A DNA stretch of 64,000 nucleotides from the NCBI GenBank assembly GCA_014281115.1, contig JACONQ010000010.1, positions 1,364,001 to 1,428,000 of the forward strand, in the 5' to 3' direction. This DNA comes from Laburnicola sp. R22_1 (taxonomy: Eukaryota > Ascomycota > Dothideomycetes > Pleosporales > Didymosphaeriaceae). Positions 21,622 through 33,330 of this stretch are shown piece by piece; within the stretch, counting starts at the first letter, position 1, and each line of letters begins with the position of its first letter. The position numbers were made by a program, and so were the translations under genes. A model generated the notes under the pieces. That model had not been told where the DNA came from. It worked only from the letters and a program-made list of their open reading frames with translations, and searched no databases.

Positions 21622-24600
21622 TCAAGCAGCGGCTGCAGCGGGATACTTCCTTAGCTGCAGCAACGTTAGCGCCGTGTTTCCGAAAAGCGGGGAACAACCT
21701 ACATCCAAACTGATGGCCTTGGACGACATCTTCGCCTGGTCCCTCATGATACCCACAAGCGTCTCACTCTCCTGGAACAAGCCTGCCTTATGCGAAATGA
21801 CAATGAACTGCATGCCTGGCCGTGCGTGCCTCGTCACGTAGCTAGCCACACGTGCGACGTTGACGTTGTCGAGGGCCGCGTCCACCTCGTCCAGGACGAA
21901 GAACGGACTGGGCTGGTACGAATGGATGGCGAAGAGGAGCGCGAGCGCAGCAATAGTGCGCTCACCGCCAGACAGATGCTCCATGTCGCGGAAACGCTTG
22001 AGCGGCGGCATAGCGTGGTACTTGATGCCTGCGAGGTAGGGCTCGCTGCTGTCTTCGAGATCGAGGTACGCGGTGCCACCGAGCGGGAACTGAGACGACT
22101 TGGTAAGCTCCTGGTAGACGTTGAGGATGTTGTCGTGGATATGGTCGTAGGCTTTCATGAAAAGCTTCATCCGCTCTTCCTTGACCTTCTCAAAGGCTGT
22201 CTTTGCTTCCTGCGCCTTCTTCCGAGCTGCGGTGAAGTCATCTTCGATTTGCTTGAGTTTGTCGCGAGCGGCCTCTAGGCGCTCACCGGCCTTCATGTTG
22301 GGGTTGGACTTGCTGATCTCGGCGTCAAGAGCAGCGATGGCGTCGGTTAGTTGGCTTTCAGCGTTCTTAAGGGCAGTGGCTGCTTCGCTCTGGACCGTGT
22401 CGTCTTCACTGTCTTCCTTCTCGAGAATGTCATCAATGTCGTCTCGGAGCGCATCGTCTAGCTTCTCAAAGTTGGGTTCAATACCGTAGTCCTCGACCTC
22501 TGGCTGCTCAATTTGCGTATTGTCCGGCTCATCCACGTCCATCGCATCAGGATCCTCGCGTACAGCGTCAGTCATTGGCAGTGAGGATAGAGGCGCCGAG
22601 TTTGGCGTCAGCGGGAGCTTGATTTCATCAAGACGGCATTTCTTGAGCAGATGGTAGCACTCCGTGGCCTTGCTCTTGATGATCTGTTCCTGTTGCTCAA
22701 CTTCCGTCAAGACCCTCTTGACCTTCTCATTGCGCTGATCAAGCTTTCGGCGAGCGTCCTTCACCACGCTAGTCTTCTCGTTCTTCTCCTCTTCTAGCTC
22801 GGCCAACTTGTCTTGGAATTTCTCCACCTCCGCCTGGAGAACGTCTATGGCGTCCTGCAGTTCTCGTTGCTCGGCTTCATAGCCCTTCAAGACACCCTGG
22901 GCACGGCTAAGCTTGTCCTGCGCGTTCTTCAAACGCTCGTTGACGATGTTGAGTCGCTGCTGGACATTGGCTCGAGTGTGTTGAAGCACGCTGCGCTGCT
23001 TTTTGAACTCGAGGCGCTTTTGTGAAGCCTCCTGTTGCGCGGAGCCCTGTTGTGCGTCGTATTCACGGATGTTTGCATAGCCCAGCCGTTCACAGAACCC
23101 TGCAAATACCTGATCCTCGACCTGATGGACGGCATCTGAGGCCTCTTCGAGTTCTTCCTCCCTGTTGCGCAGTCTCTGCGCGAGGTCGTTGAGCTTCGGT
23201 TTTTCTTGCTTCAGGATGTTGCTGTCATGGTTCAGCTCCTTCTGTTTGCTGCCAATGTTACGATCCAGCGTCTTGATCTCGTCCTCCAGGCGGCGCATCT
23301 GATCATCCAGGTCATTCAGCTCCACTTGAAGCTCATCTACCTCCCTATTATACGTCTCGGGCCTCGGGAGATCGGCAAGCTGCTTCTGGTAGCCACCCAC
23401 TTTCTGCCTGAGTGTCTCGATCTCCTGGTCGCCCCATTGCTGCTTCTGGTTTGTGCCGTGCAGAGTACCACCTGTCATCGAGTTACCTTTGGAGATGACA
23501 CTTCCGTCAAGGGTGACGGCCTTTACGCCAATCTTGCGCTCGAAGCACATGTGCTGGGCAAGCTTGAGGTTGTCGCAAATGACACTGTCACCGCACGCAG
23601 ACGAAATGGCGCGTTCGAGGTGAGGCGGATAGTCAATGCAGTCAATGCCGAGACGCATGCCTTCATGCATACCCTTCAGGTTCTGGTTAACAGACTGAAC
23701 AGTCAGCGAATCGAGAGGCAGGAAGCTCATCTGGCCAAGCTTCTGCTCTTTTAGGTACGCGATGCAGTCCCTGGCAGTCTTGTCCGTATCAACAAGCACG
23801 GCCTCCATGTGCCAACCAAGTAGCGTACCGACAGCAAGGTCGTACTTCCTTTGCTTCGGCTTGATCAAGTCCTTGTACCGCCCATAGACGCATGATCCGA
23901 AGATGCGCTTCATTTGGGAGACATAGTCGCGCATCGTCTTTTCTCTCCTGCTCTCGTGGCGGTCCATCTCTGCGGCTTGCAACTTCAAAGCAACCGTCCG
24001 GAGTTCCTGGTTGATTTCGTCGGACTGGTCCCTGACGCGTTTTCGGTCGGACTCCAGCTTGTTAAGCTCCTGCCGTTTCGTCGCTCTCGTCTTCTTGATC
24101 TCCTTCAGCATCGACTTGAGTTCAGCTTGTCTCGCTTGGAGCCGGGTGATGTCTTCCTCTAGCCTGTCTACAGACGTCTGGAAGCCATCGACCTTTTGTT
24201 GAAGGCTTCGCGCGTGTTCGCGTTCAGTGCCTATTTCGCGCTCGAGCCTGTTGACCTCGGCCTTGTTTTTGTACGTCTGCTTGGCGACATCGCTTCGAAG
24301 GCGGTTGTACTCTTGTTCATCCTCGAGCGAGAGCTCTTGGCCTTGCTGCTCGGCCGCGGCTCTGCGCTGGGCTTCCCATTGCGCTTCGGCCTTGTCGACC
24401 TGCGCCAGGTCCTTGTCATATTTCGCAATCTCCTTGGTTTGAGTGTCTCGCTCCCTGGTCAAAGCAGCGATTCTTTCATCTAGTCTGCCCAGCTCTTGTG
24501 TGGTGAGCCTGATCTTCTCTTCGATCGGCACGAGGTTGTTCTGGGCGTCCTCCATCTCTCTGGTCTTGGAATTGACACTGTTGTTGGTCTTGCTGATTTC

Positions 24601-25574
24601 GCGCTTCACCTTGCCTTCGGCCTGAGTGGCATCTTGCAGCTTTTGGTGATATTTTGCCACGCCACGTTTGTGCTCCTTCAGCTCTTCGTGGTGATTGGAG
24701 ATCTTGTCGCGTGCCTTCTGAATGGCCTGCTGGTGATGGTATAGCTTCCACATGATGTGTGTCACGGTCGCATCGTCGCGCTCCGCCACCTTCCTCTCAA
24801 ATGCCTTGGCTTCGGCTTCCAGCTCAGAGTATGTCTTGATCTCCGTGTTGATCTGGCGGCGCTGGTGCAGGAACTGCGAGTTGTCTTCGGCGGCGGCGTC
24901 AGACTCGGCTTTGAGCCTCTCGTAGTCGGCCTTCTTCTCCAGACTGCCTGAGATTTGCTCGATCATGTACGTGATCTCTTTCGGCGGCTTCTTGGCCACT
25001 TCTTCGACTTCACCCTGCGGGATGAGGAAGGCGCGGGCTTTGACCAAGATGCTGTGCTCTTCAAGAGCCTCGTTGTAGGCTTTTGCCGTGGTCACGCGCC
25101 CGTTTATGCGGTACTCGCTCTGGCCGGCCGTCGTAATGGTGCGCCGCCATCGGTGGATGTTCTCGGCGTCGTCTTCAAACACGGCCTCGACCCAGGCAGT
25201 CTTGGGGTCGCCCTGCTGCGAGTCTCCATCTTCCTGCGTCTCGCCGTCGGCATCCCCGTTTGCCTCGCCGTTCACGTCATCGACGGCTGTTTTGCTGGTC
25301 TGGATGACGCGCCCGCGATAGACCAGCTCGCGCAGCTCACGCGAGCGCAGCGACGCCGACTTGATGCCGAGCACGAATGAGATGGCATCCATGCTGTTGG
25401 ACTTGCCGGAGCCATTGGGCCCAATGATGGAGGTGAAGTACGAGTCGCCAAAGGGCAGGACATGCTTGCCGCGATACGTCTTGAAATCTGCGACAGACGG
25501 TCAGCACAGGCGGCGCGAACTGGCAGGCGCACAGCTGGCTTACTGTAGAGCTCGAGGCGCACGAGCTTCCCCAT
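21622..25574 (-). CDS. SMC1: Cohesin subunit SMC1 (1282 aa)
   Basis: Exons: 25574-25544, 25487-21703 and 21654-21622; introns are 56 and 48 nt. It starts MGKLVRLELYNFKTYRGKHV. Walker A is GPNGSGKS at residues 33-40; long coiled coils flank a hinge near residues 530-660 (YLKEQKLGQMSFLPLDSL; SVICDNLKLAQHMCFERKIG; MTGGTLHG). The ABC signature LSGGERT is near residue 1182 and Walker B FFVLDEVDAALDN near 1206. This is the ATPase core of the ring that holds sister chromatids together, partnered with SMC3. The last intron is 48 nt, divisible by three and stop-free, so it also reads through as 16 extra residues (VGCSPLFGNTALTLLQ); removing it restores the usual end SLDLRKY. An acidic insert lies near residue 975-1035. 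The gene is divergent from GPC1. Confidence 0.97.
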
Positions 25575-26186
25575 GGTCGCGGTCTGGCGCTGCTACTGCG
25601 CGGTTGATATTGGGATGTGCCCAGGTGGAGGGTTGAGGCGCGTCCTGCTTCGCGTCGACGCGTGCCCGCCGCTTGGGCGAACGGGGCCCTAGCGCAGCGC
25701 TTTGACCCTGCACGCACCCATGGTGCGGTGACGTTGTCAGAGCGGGTTCTCCCCTACGGCACATTCTCACGAGCGCCGTCTTGTGACCTGGCGCCAGCAC
25801 ACATCGCCCTCATTCCGGGGCTCCTACAATATCGTGTCACCACGCTTCCATCCGCAAGACGGCAGAGAACGAGGCCTCGGTCCAGCCCTCGCACGTCTTC
25901 GCATCCCGGCGGCCGTCAGTCGGACGTTTGACGCAGTGTCTTGCTATATACCAGTACCCCACGCCGTACGCGCTTTCTGTTTTCGTTTCTCTGCTATCTG
26001 CCTGCCCTCCCAGTCTGCTTGTCGTCTACATTCACTTCTACTTCCATCTACATCCACCCCTAATGCCATGAGCCTCGCGCACACCGCAGCTAACCACCAT
26101 GGCTGTAGGTTCCCCTCCGCACTGCCTAGAGACCCCTCCACCGCCGCATCTCTAGCCTTGATTCCGTCCCGGAAGGCCTGCCCGTC
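25575..26186. promoter_or_regulatory. Bidirectional promoter of SMC1 and GPC1
   Basis: A 612-bp interval separates the two divergent start codons. It contains a TATA-like TGCTATATACC at ~25941 in front of the plus-strand gene. Open frames across it have no domains. An upstream ATG at 26067 could start a short leader frame for GPC1. Promoter role inferred from position. Confidence 0.5.
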
Positions 26187-27792
26187 ATGGCCGACCACAA
26201 CCCCGCTACCGAGGCCAGGGTCAAGTCACAGCCGGAGCTGGGTGTTTCTGAACTGTCAGCGAAGCCGCTGCCTGGAGATGCGACCCATGCCGGCGCTGCG
26301 CTGCTCGGAGGTGACGGCTCGGTGCCGCAGTCGACACCAGGCCTCTCGCGCTCCAACTCCTTCTCCAACAGCTCCGCCTACATGGACGACTCCGACGCCG
26401 ACGAGGGCGCCTTCTTTCCGCCTGTAGAGCGCCTGACCATGTTCGACTTCATCGAGAACCTCGCTCTGACACAGCGCGTGGAGAAGATACAGAGTTCCAT
26501 CTCTGCTCAGACGGAAAAGCTCAGAAAGGCTGCCAAAACACGGACAGCGAACACCAGAGACCGCGCGGTCGAGGAATGGCGCCGCCGCGTACCCACCGAG
26601 AGCGAGCAGCTGGAAAGATACAAGAAACGCATGCGCCAGTCCGTCGACCATCTCAACGAGCAATGGACATCCAACACGGCCGTTTCAGCAAGAGAGAAGG
26701 CCTCCTTCATCGCCGCCGTCATGAACATATTCGTCTCGGGCTATCTCATAGGCGGGCGCCCCGACTGGTTTCCCTTGTGGTACACGGTGCAGTTGCTCTA
26801 CTTTATGCCACTCCGTTACTACACCTATCACAAGAAAGGTAGACATCCTTCCCCGCTAACTCCCAGGGTGCCGTTGACTGACCCACATGACAGGCTATCA
26901 TTATTTCCTGGCCGATCTTTGTTACTTCGTCAATGCTCTTCTCGTGCTCTCCATCTACGTTTTCCCCCAGTCGAAGCGGCTGTTCATCTCTACTTACTGT
27001 CTTGCATTCGGGAACAATGCCGTTGCCATTGTCATGTGGCGCAATTCGCTGGTCTTCCACTCCATGGACAAAGTTGTCAGGTAAGCATGTACGCTTGATA
27101 CGAAAGATACATGCTGATTGCACAGCCTCTTCATTCACATCATGCCTTGCGCTACGCTACATTGTATTGTCCATCTTATATCACCCGAGTACCAGAAGCA
27201 GGCCTATCCCGCAATCTGGAACATTCGTAACGCCGCCCTGGACTCTCCGCATCGCTATGGTCTTCTCCAAATGATGCTCTGGGCCACCATTCCGTACGCC
27301 ATGTGGCAGCTCAGCTACCACTTCATGATCACGGTTCGGCGTCGCGAGAAGATTGCCGCTGGCCGCCCAACCTCCTTCACGTGGCTGCGCAAATCGTACG
27401 CCAAGAACTTCCTCGGTCGCTTCGTTCTCTCTCTACCCGAAAGCCTACAGGAGCCAGCCTTCATGATGATTCAGTACACGTACGCCTGCCTCACGATGAT
27501 CCCATGTCCGCTCTGGTTCTGGTCACGTTGGGCTTCTGGTGGATTCCTCGGTGTGGTGTTCATCTGGAGCACGTACAACGGCGCGAACTATTACATTGAA
27601 GTCTATAGCAAGAGATTCCAGAAGGAGCTCGAGCAGCTGAAGAAAGATGTGGGAAAGTGGCAGTCATCTCCATTAACGCCTTATCCACAGCCGAACGCAG
27701 AGGCGATCAAGGAATTCCCCCTACTTGACGGCGCCAGCGCCAGCACAGGAGCAAAGGTTCCCGGAGAAGAGGTCAGGGAGAGGAAGCCGTGA
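26187..27792 (+). CDS. GPC1: Glycerophosphocholine acyltransferase Gpc1-like, DUF2838 (501 aa)
   Basis: Exons: 26187-26838, 26894-27080 and 27126-27792; introns are 55 and 45 nt. The N-terminal ~85 residues are soluble and Ser-rich (QSTPGLSRSNSFSNSSAYMD), followed by a coiled segment and then a polytopic membrane part. Segments include IAAVMNIFVSGYLIGGRPDW, LADLCYFVNALLVLSIYVF, LLQMMLWATIPYAMWQLSYH and a late GGFLGVVFIWSTYNGANYYI. The order and the RPDWFPLWYTVQLLYFMPLR motif match the DUF2838 family, whose yeast member acylates glycerophosphocholine to lysophosphatidylcholine in phospholipid recycling, in the ER or other internal membranes. The end is a short soluble tail. The start at MADHNPATEARVK was picked because it keeps the domain order and no splice extends it. 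Confidence 0.9.
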
Positions 27793-28603
27793 GAACAGCA
27801 CGCCCATGTTATTTCCTTAGGCTTTCTCGCGTCTCTGGTAGGCGGTTCGACCTAATTTTCTAGTCGAGCCTTTGTTGCTTTTTCGTTTGCTATATCTGCA
27901 TTGCGTGTGGTTCTGGGAATCTATCGGGGCTGCATTTGGGAGATCACACTTGCCTACGGTGGTAGGGCATCATTTCCTTTGGTCTTCGTAGAGTGGCTGC
28001 AACCAAATACCCCTTTTTTCTTTCTCTCATCAATGTTATACGCATCCTCCTTTCGCATCATAGCCGGCATTCTCATTACCTTATGGTCTCCGTATACGGC
28101 TAGAGAATGGGCTGAGCAGCGATACGTATCGGGCTAGGCTAGAGTCGTGAACAGCATATCCTCGGCGCCATGGATGGAATCACGCGCGCGCATGGCACAG
28201 GTCAGCTGTTGCTCGTCAGCGCGCGGGGTCGCGTCTGCGAGGGAATGGTATAAAAGTACCTGCTCGTGCCTGTCCGTGTATCGTGGCTTGGAAATTCTGC
28301 CGTCAAAAGGCGCGCCTGGGGCGGCACGCGTTCCGCGCGTGTCAATCCACATACTACCTGCTGCAGGGCACCGAAAACGGCCAGCGTCAGTCATCACGAT
28401 GACTTCATCCCATTCGCAGCCGCGTCGTCGCGGTTTCAGCCGTGGCGCCGTCCTTGTCCTTCGTTGCTAGCCGGCCGCCTGCACGACAGCAGTTCCTGCT
28501 GTTGCGCCCTCACCGTTTTGGTGACGACACAGAATCCTCCGACAACCCCGCCATCGCGACTGCCCCTCCATCCCACCCAACCGCGCACTCGTCTCCTCCC
28601 CAG
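27793..28603. other. Intergenic region upstream of 6-phosphogluconolactonase
   Basis: It holds the GPC1 3' UTR and the promoter of the next gene. A TATA-like TATAAAAGT lies at ~28250. In-frame sequence upstream of 28604 is open back to ~28442 but begins only with GTG, so it is treated as 5' UTR. Confidence 0.4.
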
Positions 28604-29392
28604 ATGGGCAAACCACCGAATCTCTATGCCTTCCCAGGCGTCAATGAGCTCGCGCAGAGCCTCCGCTCGTACGTGCTCGAAGCGCAGAAATTCGCGCTCA
28701 ACCGCCACCACGTCTTCCGCGTTGCCGTGTCCGGCGGCTCGCTACCCAAAGTCCTTGGTCAAGCGCTCCTAAAAGAAACCAACGGCGAAGGGCCAGTCCA
28801 GTTCGACAAGTGGGAGGTTTTCTACGCCGATGAGCGCGCGGTGCCTCTCGACCACGAGGACAGCAACCACCGGCTGGTCAAAGAAGAGATTCTGGACAAG
28901 ATCCCCGCCGAGCTCGGCCAGCCCAAGGTCTTCCCAATCGATGTCAAATACCTCGATGATGTACAGGAACTGGCCGACAAGTACGAACAGACCCTCGTCA
29001 GCGTCTTTGCCGCGCGGGACAGCGTCAGGCTGCCCATGTTCGACCTGCTGCTGCTCGGATGCGGCCCCGACGGCCACACGTGCAGCCTGTTCCCTGGCTC
29101 TCCGCTGTTACGCGAAAGCGAGGCGTGGATTCTGAAAATCGACGACGCGCCGAAGCCGCCCCGGAAGCGCATCACTCTCTCGCTGCCCGTCGCAACCCAC
29201 GGAATCAAGATCGCCTTCGTGGCCACTGGCGGGGCCAAGAAGGATATTATGAAACAGATATTTGACACGGATGACGGGCGCCAGCTGCCCTGTGGACTTA
29301 TCAACGCGCAAGCGCAGGAGAGGGTCAGCTGGTTTGTGGACCATGCCGCCGTTGAGGGAGTTTCTTTTCCAGCGCGCCAGGGTAGCCTGTAG
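28604..29392 (+). CDS. 6-phosphogluconolactonase (262 aa)
   Basis: One exon. It starts MGKPPNLYAFPGVNELAQSL. Family motifs: AVSGGSLPKVLG (residues 41-52), EVFYADERAVPLDHEDSNHR (71-90) and LLGCGPDGHTCSLFPGSPLL (~150-169), followed by PKPPRKRITLSLP. The enzyme hydrolyses 6-phosphogluconolactone in the oxidative pentose phosphate pathway in the cytosol. It belongs to the SolB/DevB family; yeast homologues are Sol3 and Sol4. Length is normal. The upstream in-frame extension could add a presequence only if a non-ATG start or an extra exon were used. Confidence 0.93.
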   Translation: MGKPPNLYAFPGVNELAQSLRSYVLEAQKFALNRHHVFRVAVSGGSLPKVLGQALLKETNGEGPVQFDKWEVFYADERAVPLDHEDSNHRLVKEEILDKIPAELGQPKVFPIDVKYLDDVQELADKYEQTLVSVFAARDSVRLPMFDLLLLGCGPDGHTCSLFPGSPLLRESEAWILKIDDAPKPPRKRITLSLPVATHGIKIAFVATGGAKKDIMKQIFDTDDGRQLPCGLINAQAQERVSWFVDHAAVEGVSFPARQGSL

Positions 29393-29739
29393 CGGGGATG
29401 CAGAGTTGTTAGAGGAGTTGGTGGCGCCATCCTGTGAGCAATCTCTCGCTCGGGCGGACTTTGCTTTCTTCTACCATTATCTCATTACCTTGTCCTTCAC
29501 AAGGACAACCATCTCGACAGCTGTAGCTCCAAGTAGGCACTGGGTGCCCTGTGTGCCCTGGGAAAGCAATGTAGAATAGAGTTCCCCGTCAACCTTGCTT
29601 TTTTGACGTAGGTGTGCTGAGTCAGCGCTGATAAGAGATGGCCAATCGCCCAGGGCAAAACGTCCGTGCGCCATGTTTGTTTGGCCTGGTCTGTCCTCGA
29701 CTCCAACCGCCCTCAACTGAGTGCAGCCGAAGGACCACA
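29393..29739. other. Short intergenic region
   Basis: 347 bases between two plus-strand genes. An in-frame ATG at 29638 could extend the next gene by 34 residues. Nothing else is visible. Confidence 0.4.
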
Positions 29740-31442
29740 ATGCCAATACCTTCCCTCAGCTCTGCTACGAAGCACCGGAGCCAGCTCGCCAGAGCGGCCG
29801 ACGCATCCTCCCGGTCAGAAGTACTGCTGCTTGACACGATGCTGCCTTCTCCGTGCTAACAGAGTGACAGCCAACTCCGCCCGTACACGCCTCCGAGGCG
29901 CAGAGCCAGCCTCCGAACGACCAAAATAGCGGTGATGCTGCAAAAAGGCGAAGCTTTCTGCCCCAACGGGGGCTGCTGAAGTCGATTGCCAGGTCTGGCA
30001 CTACGGCAGAAGTCCAGGCACCGCCAACAAGACCAGAGAGCCATGCAGCAGGTCCGTCTGAAGTATCGAGGGGCATGGCTCCAGAGCAAACGAGCGTGAG
30101 AGATGCTAAACAAGGCCGCCTTAGACCACGGTCAATGTATCACACTGGCGTCCAGGCGGAGAGAGGTATGCCTGGCACAGATGGGACCGCCCACTCATCG
30201 CGCCCCGCGGCGGTGCCCAGCAGGCCACCGAATCTCGCGGGCCCGAGCCGATCCCAATCGCTCAGACGACCCGGCATTGCAGTACAATCAGCACCTGTAA
30301 CGAGGGCTCACGCTCACGCACGCACGAAATCGACGAGCACAGTAATTGGCGCGCGTCAAGAAACAATCGAAGCCAACCCAACTGCATCTCGCATGGAAAG
30401 GCCAAAGTCTCTTCTGATGGCACCCGGCAATCCCAAGCCTTCTAAAAACGTTCCTGCAGAGGCTGCCCCCGGCATGACCCGAACCTCTGCTCGACTCGAT
30501 GCATTGAAACGCTCTGCCAGCACCAAAGCCAAACCCGACCCGGCCCATAGCACTTCTGACCGGACCGAGGAGCATTCGCGATCCGACGAGGGGTGTGTAG
30601 CTTCGAGCACAGAACCGAAGAAGCTCGCTCGACCTGCTTTCTCTACGTTGCAGCAACATTTCACGCCGAGGAAGACGGGCAAACCACCTACCTCTACTTT
30701 CCTTCACCCTCCTTCGGAGCCCACCAACCATGCCCTCCCCCCGGAGATCATTAGTCTACAGAACGAGCTCCTGCAGCTCCATCTACTGCACGAACCATCT
30801 GCGATAACACTCAGGCAGTGGGAGCTGAGCGCGCAAAAGGCCCTGCGGGCTAAATTCGATGAAGTAGCGAGTCTGAATCAGGTTATGCAGGAAAATGAAC
30901 GCTTTGCCCAGGAGCAGAAGAATCTTCTAGCTCTCCGTGAATGGAACGGGGACAATTCCTTCTCTGGGCTGGTCGAGCACATACAGGCGCTCTCGGGCCC
31001 TTTACATGAGCTGCCGTCGCTTCTAGATCCTGGTGGCCGCTTCTTTCTTCTTGCGGGCGATTTCGACAAGTGGTTTTCATGGGTGGATGAGGTCTGGTCC
31101 GACCGCAACGAGACTTCCGGACACGGGAGCGCGATGAGCTCTCTTGAAGGACTGGGAGATGCTTGGAAAGGGGAACATGCGGCGATGACTCGTAAACTAA
31201 CGGCTTTCCTGCGGCACCTCGGCTGTCTCCCTCCAACGATTGGAGATTCGAGCATTGCACACATGGTTTTGAGGTGTCAAGTTCTGGTCGATGGGCTGTT
31301 GGCGGAGCTACAGGTTATGCAGGCGATGGAAAATGATATCATGACAAGGGAAAAGCACTGGGTAGAAGAGCGGCTGCGAGGGATTGCTCAAGACGTTGAA
31401 GGGCGACTGGAGACGGATAAGGAGGCCTGGCGCATCTATTGA
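29740..31442 (+). CDS. Ser/Arg-rich protein with C-terminal helical region, unknown (550 aa)
   Basis: Two exons: 29740-29820 and 29871-31442. The 50-nt intron (GTACTG ... GCTAAC ... GACAG) is phase 0 and joins the short N-terminal exon (MPIPSLSSATKHRSQLARAA) to a frame open upstream of the internal ATG at 30075. The first ~280 residues are basic, Ser/Pro-rich and probably disordered (KRRSFLPQRGLLKSIARSGT). The last ~240 are helical and compact, with a possible coiled coil (ISLQNELLQLHLLHEPSAIT; KFDEVASLNQVMQENERFAQ) and an aromatic patch (GDFDKWFSWVDEVWSDRNET). I do not recognise the family; the layout recalls cytoskeletal or spindle-associated fungal proteins, but this is not established. 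The start codon is uncertain (29638 or 29740). Confidence 0.7.
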
Positions 31443-31581
31443 CGCCGCTTTGTGGATTATTCGCTTGTGCTGATCGTCGAAATACCCCATGCGTGCTTGC
31501 TGCTATGCAGATACCCCCGACATGGGCTTTTCTACCTCAAAGGCCTCGAATAACTAATGCAAACCCTGAAGGGATGGAAAA

Positions 31582-31690
31582 CATGGCCTCGGACTTTTAG
31601 CAACTACCTCTCAAAGATAGCGCGCCGGGCCGTGTTGCCATGGACGTGTTCCAAGTTCTCCATCGATCGGTAAGCTCATTTTATTGTGCC
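31582..31690. repeat. Direct repeat flanking a broken gene, copy A
   Basis: It begins CATGGCCTCGGACT and ends GTAAGCTCATTTTATTGTGCC, with CAACTACCTCTC and CCAAGTTCTCCATC between. The same blocks in the same order occur at 33331-33440. The middle differs and the copies are clearly diverged. Confidence 0.8.
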
Positions 31691-31696
31691 CTCTCA

Positions 31697-31975
31697 CCCC
31701 CATGAAAGAATTCGTGTCTGATACTAAGACCTGACAGCCAACAATAGAGTACGCAAACTGTATTTATACTTTCTAATATATAGCTAGACATAACTCTCCT
31801 ATAACTTTGTACGAACCCCTTTTTGTCAACACCTTGAAACGCTTTTTTGTGTCCATAACAGCAGGACGGATAATTGCTATTATTGTAATCCTTTTATTAG
31901 AAACTTCTTAGTCGCAAAAAAAAACCCCATAACTTTGTACGCATCTTAGCATCAGACACGAATTCTTTCATGGGG
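31697..31975. mobile_element. MITE-like element with 32-bp inverted repeats (279 bp)
   Basis: The left end CCCCATGAAAGAATTCGTGT (31697-31728) is matched in reverse complement by 31944-31975 with one mismatch. Inside is AT-rich sequence including a stretch (31858-31927) shared with the hairpin at 62678-62900. Two copies of ATAACTTTGTACG lie near its two sides. No coding sequence is present. Confidence 0.7.
31858..31927. repeat. Dispersed repeat related to the 62.7-kb hairpin arm
   Basis: It reads CAGCAGGACGGATAATTGCT and continues through ATTATTGTAATCCTTTTATT to GTCGCAAAAAAAAACC. It matches each arm of the inverted repeat at 62678-62900 with several C/T differences. Confidence 0.75.
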
Positions 31976-31980
31976 TTGCT

Positions 31981-33112
31981 CCCAACCTCAAGCTACCTCG
32001 AAAGCACAAATTCCGGTCTTCATCTTCCACATACACCAATATCGCACCAACCAACGAAAAACTGGTCTACATCGAGGTACCTCTACATCTCTATTCTAGC
32101 CAAACCTTTGGGTTTCTTGGCTTCACAACCAGTGCGGCACAGTGGCTGTGCGACAGAATGGTCAAAGAACATGAAGAGAAGGGAATGAGGCACGACATCC
32201 TATATCACTGCACGGCGTGGGTAGACCACAAGTGCTCCGGCATCGACGACAACTCGGATGACTGGAAAGGAGCACTGGACGAAACTGGTATTACCGGCTC
32301 CATGCGAAAAGCCCTTTTGAGAGAATTCGTCTATCCGAGGCATCCGGTCGCTTTCTTCCTGGCTCCGAGAAATGATGGAGACCAACTACGAAACACTTGT
32401 GCATTTGAAGGCCACCGTCCTCGCAAACATCAATCCAGATGGTCAAGAAGCGGCACGACGGGGCTGGGGGACGGATTACACTGTACCAGCCACTCCAGGC
32501 GGTCACATTTGTCTGTTCAAGCCTGTCGATCTTCACCGTGTGCAGGGCACGATCCACGAGGATGGCACTGTGAACTTTGCCAACCTGATTAGCAAGGACT
32601 GCACGGATTTCGCTTGGGTGGGCGGGTTGTACTTTACACATCAGCTCTGGGTTGCCGCCCACTACTCCAAGATGATTGGAGATGCATGTCCTGCTTCACA
32701 GAGGCGGACAATGGAACTCCATGTTCCATTGAGCCACTTCAAGGAGGTTGGGCTCCTGGAGATGAAGTTCGATGATGGTGTTGGGAAGAGGTTGGTCTTC
32801 CACTCTCGCCGTAAGGAGGTCTATCCGAAAGACATTGCCAGGGTGCGAAAAGACTTGGGCGTACTACACGGTCCAATCGCTGTCACCCACTATCGGTCCT
32901 TTTAGAAGATGCGAAGCCCGGATGACATTACTGCTAAGCATATGCTCTTTCAGGAGGATGAGTATGGTACGAATTGTGCGAAACTTGTATGGTTGCGAGA
33001 TGGAGCAATCGAAGCGCTTCGTGTGGCTGTGGAAGGAAAAGTATATCTCAGGAAGCCTGAGCAAGGCTTTGCGCTCATCCCAAAGCCTTGGAAGGATAAG
33101 TCGGTGGAGTAG
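31981..33112 (+). pseudogene. Unrecognised gene, broken or with unresolved introns
   Basis: A coding-like frame runs from 31981 (PNLKLPRKHKFRSS; YIEVPLHLYSSQTFGFLGFT; WLCDRMVKEHEEKGMRHDIL) to about 32350. The sense then passes to the next frame from 32372 (MMETNYETLVHLKATVLANI; GGHICLFKPVDLHRVQGTIH; YSKMIGDACPASQRRTMELH) up to a TAG at 32903. After the TAG the same frame continues with KMRSPDDITAKHMLFQEDEY and ends at 33112. So there is one frame change and one in-frame stop; either could be hidden introns, but I found no convincing splice pair. No start codon is visible upstream, where the MITE (31697-31975) ends six bases before this frame. I know no family for it. It is probably a pseudogene, lying between the diverged direct repeats. 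Confidence 0.5.
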
Positions 33113-33330
33113 GTAGAGAGTCTGTTTCAAGGGCATTTCCACCCTCATTGTGCAGTGTCAATCACAGTGTTCCCCTGTGATTCCTGGGTTCGGGATCCTT
33201 CGGCGATCCCTCAGGTCGCCCCTGGTAAGATGCCGGGCTGATTAGGTGATATAGCTTATATATTCTTGGATATCTCCATGAGTACTCCTTGCTTTCACAA
33301 CTTTACAGAATGTGTTATCATATCACATCG

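Noticed and set aside
23206..23754. Long open frames antisense to SMC1
   Set aside because: Shadow of the coiled-coil coding strand; hydrophobic composition comes from reading Gln/Glu/Lys codons backwards.
33170..33240. tRNA-like words (GGGTTCGGGATCC)
   Set aside because: No cloverleaf with a matching acceptor stem and anticodon arm could be drawn around it.
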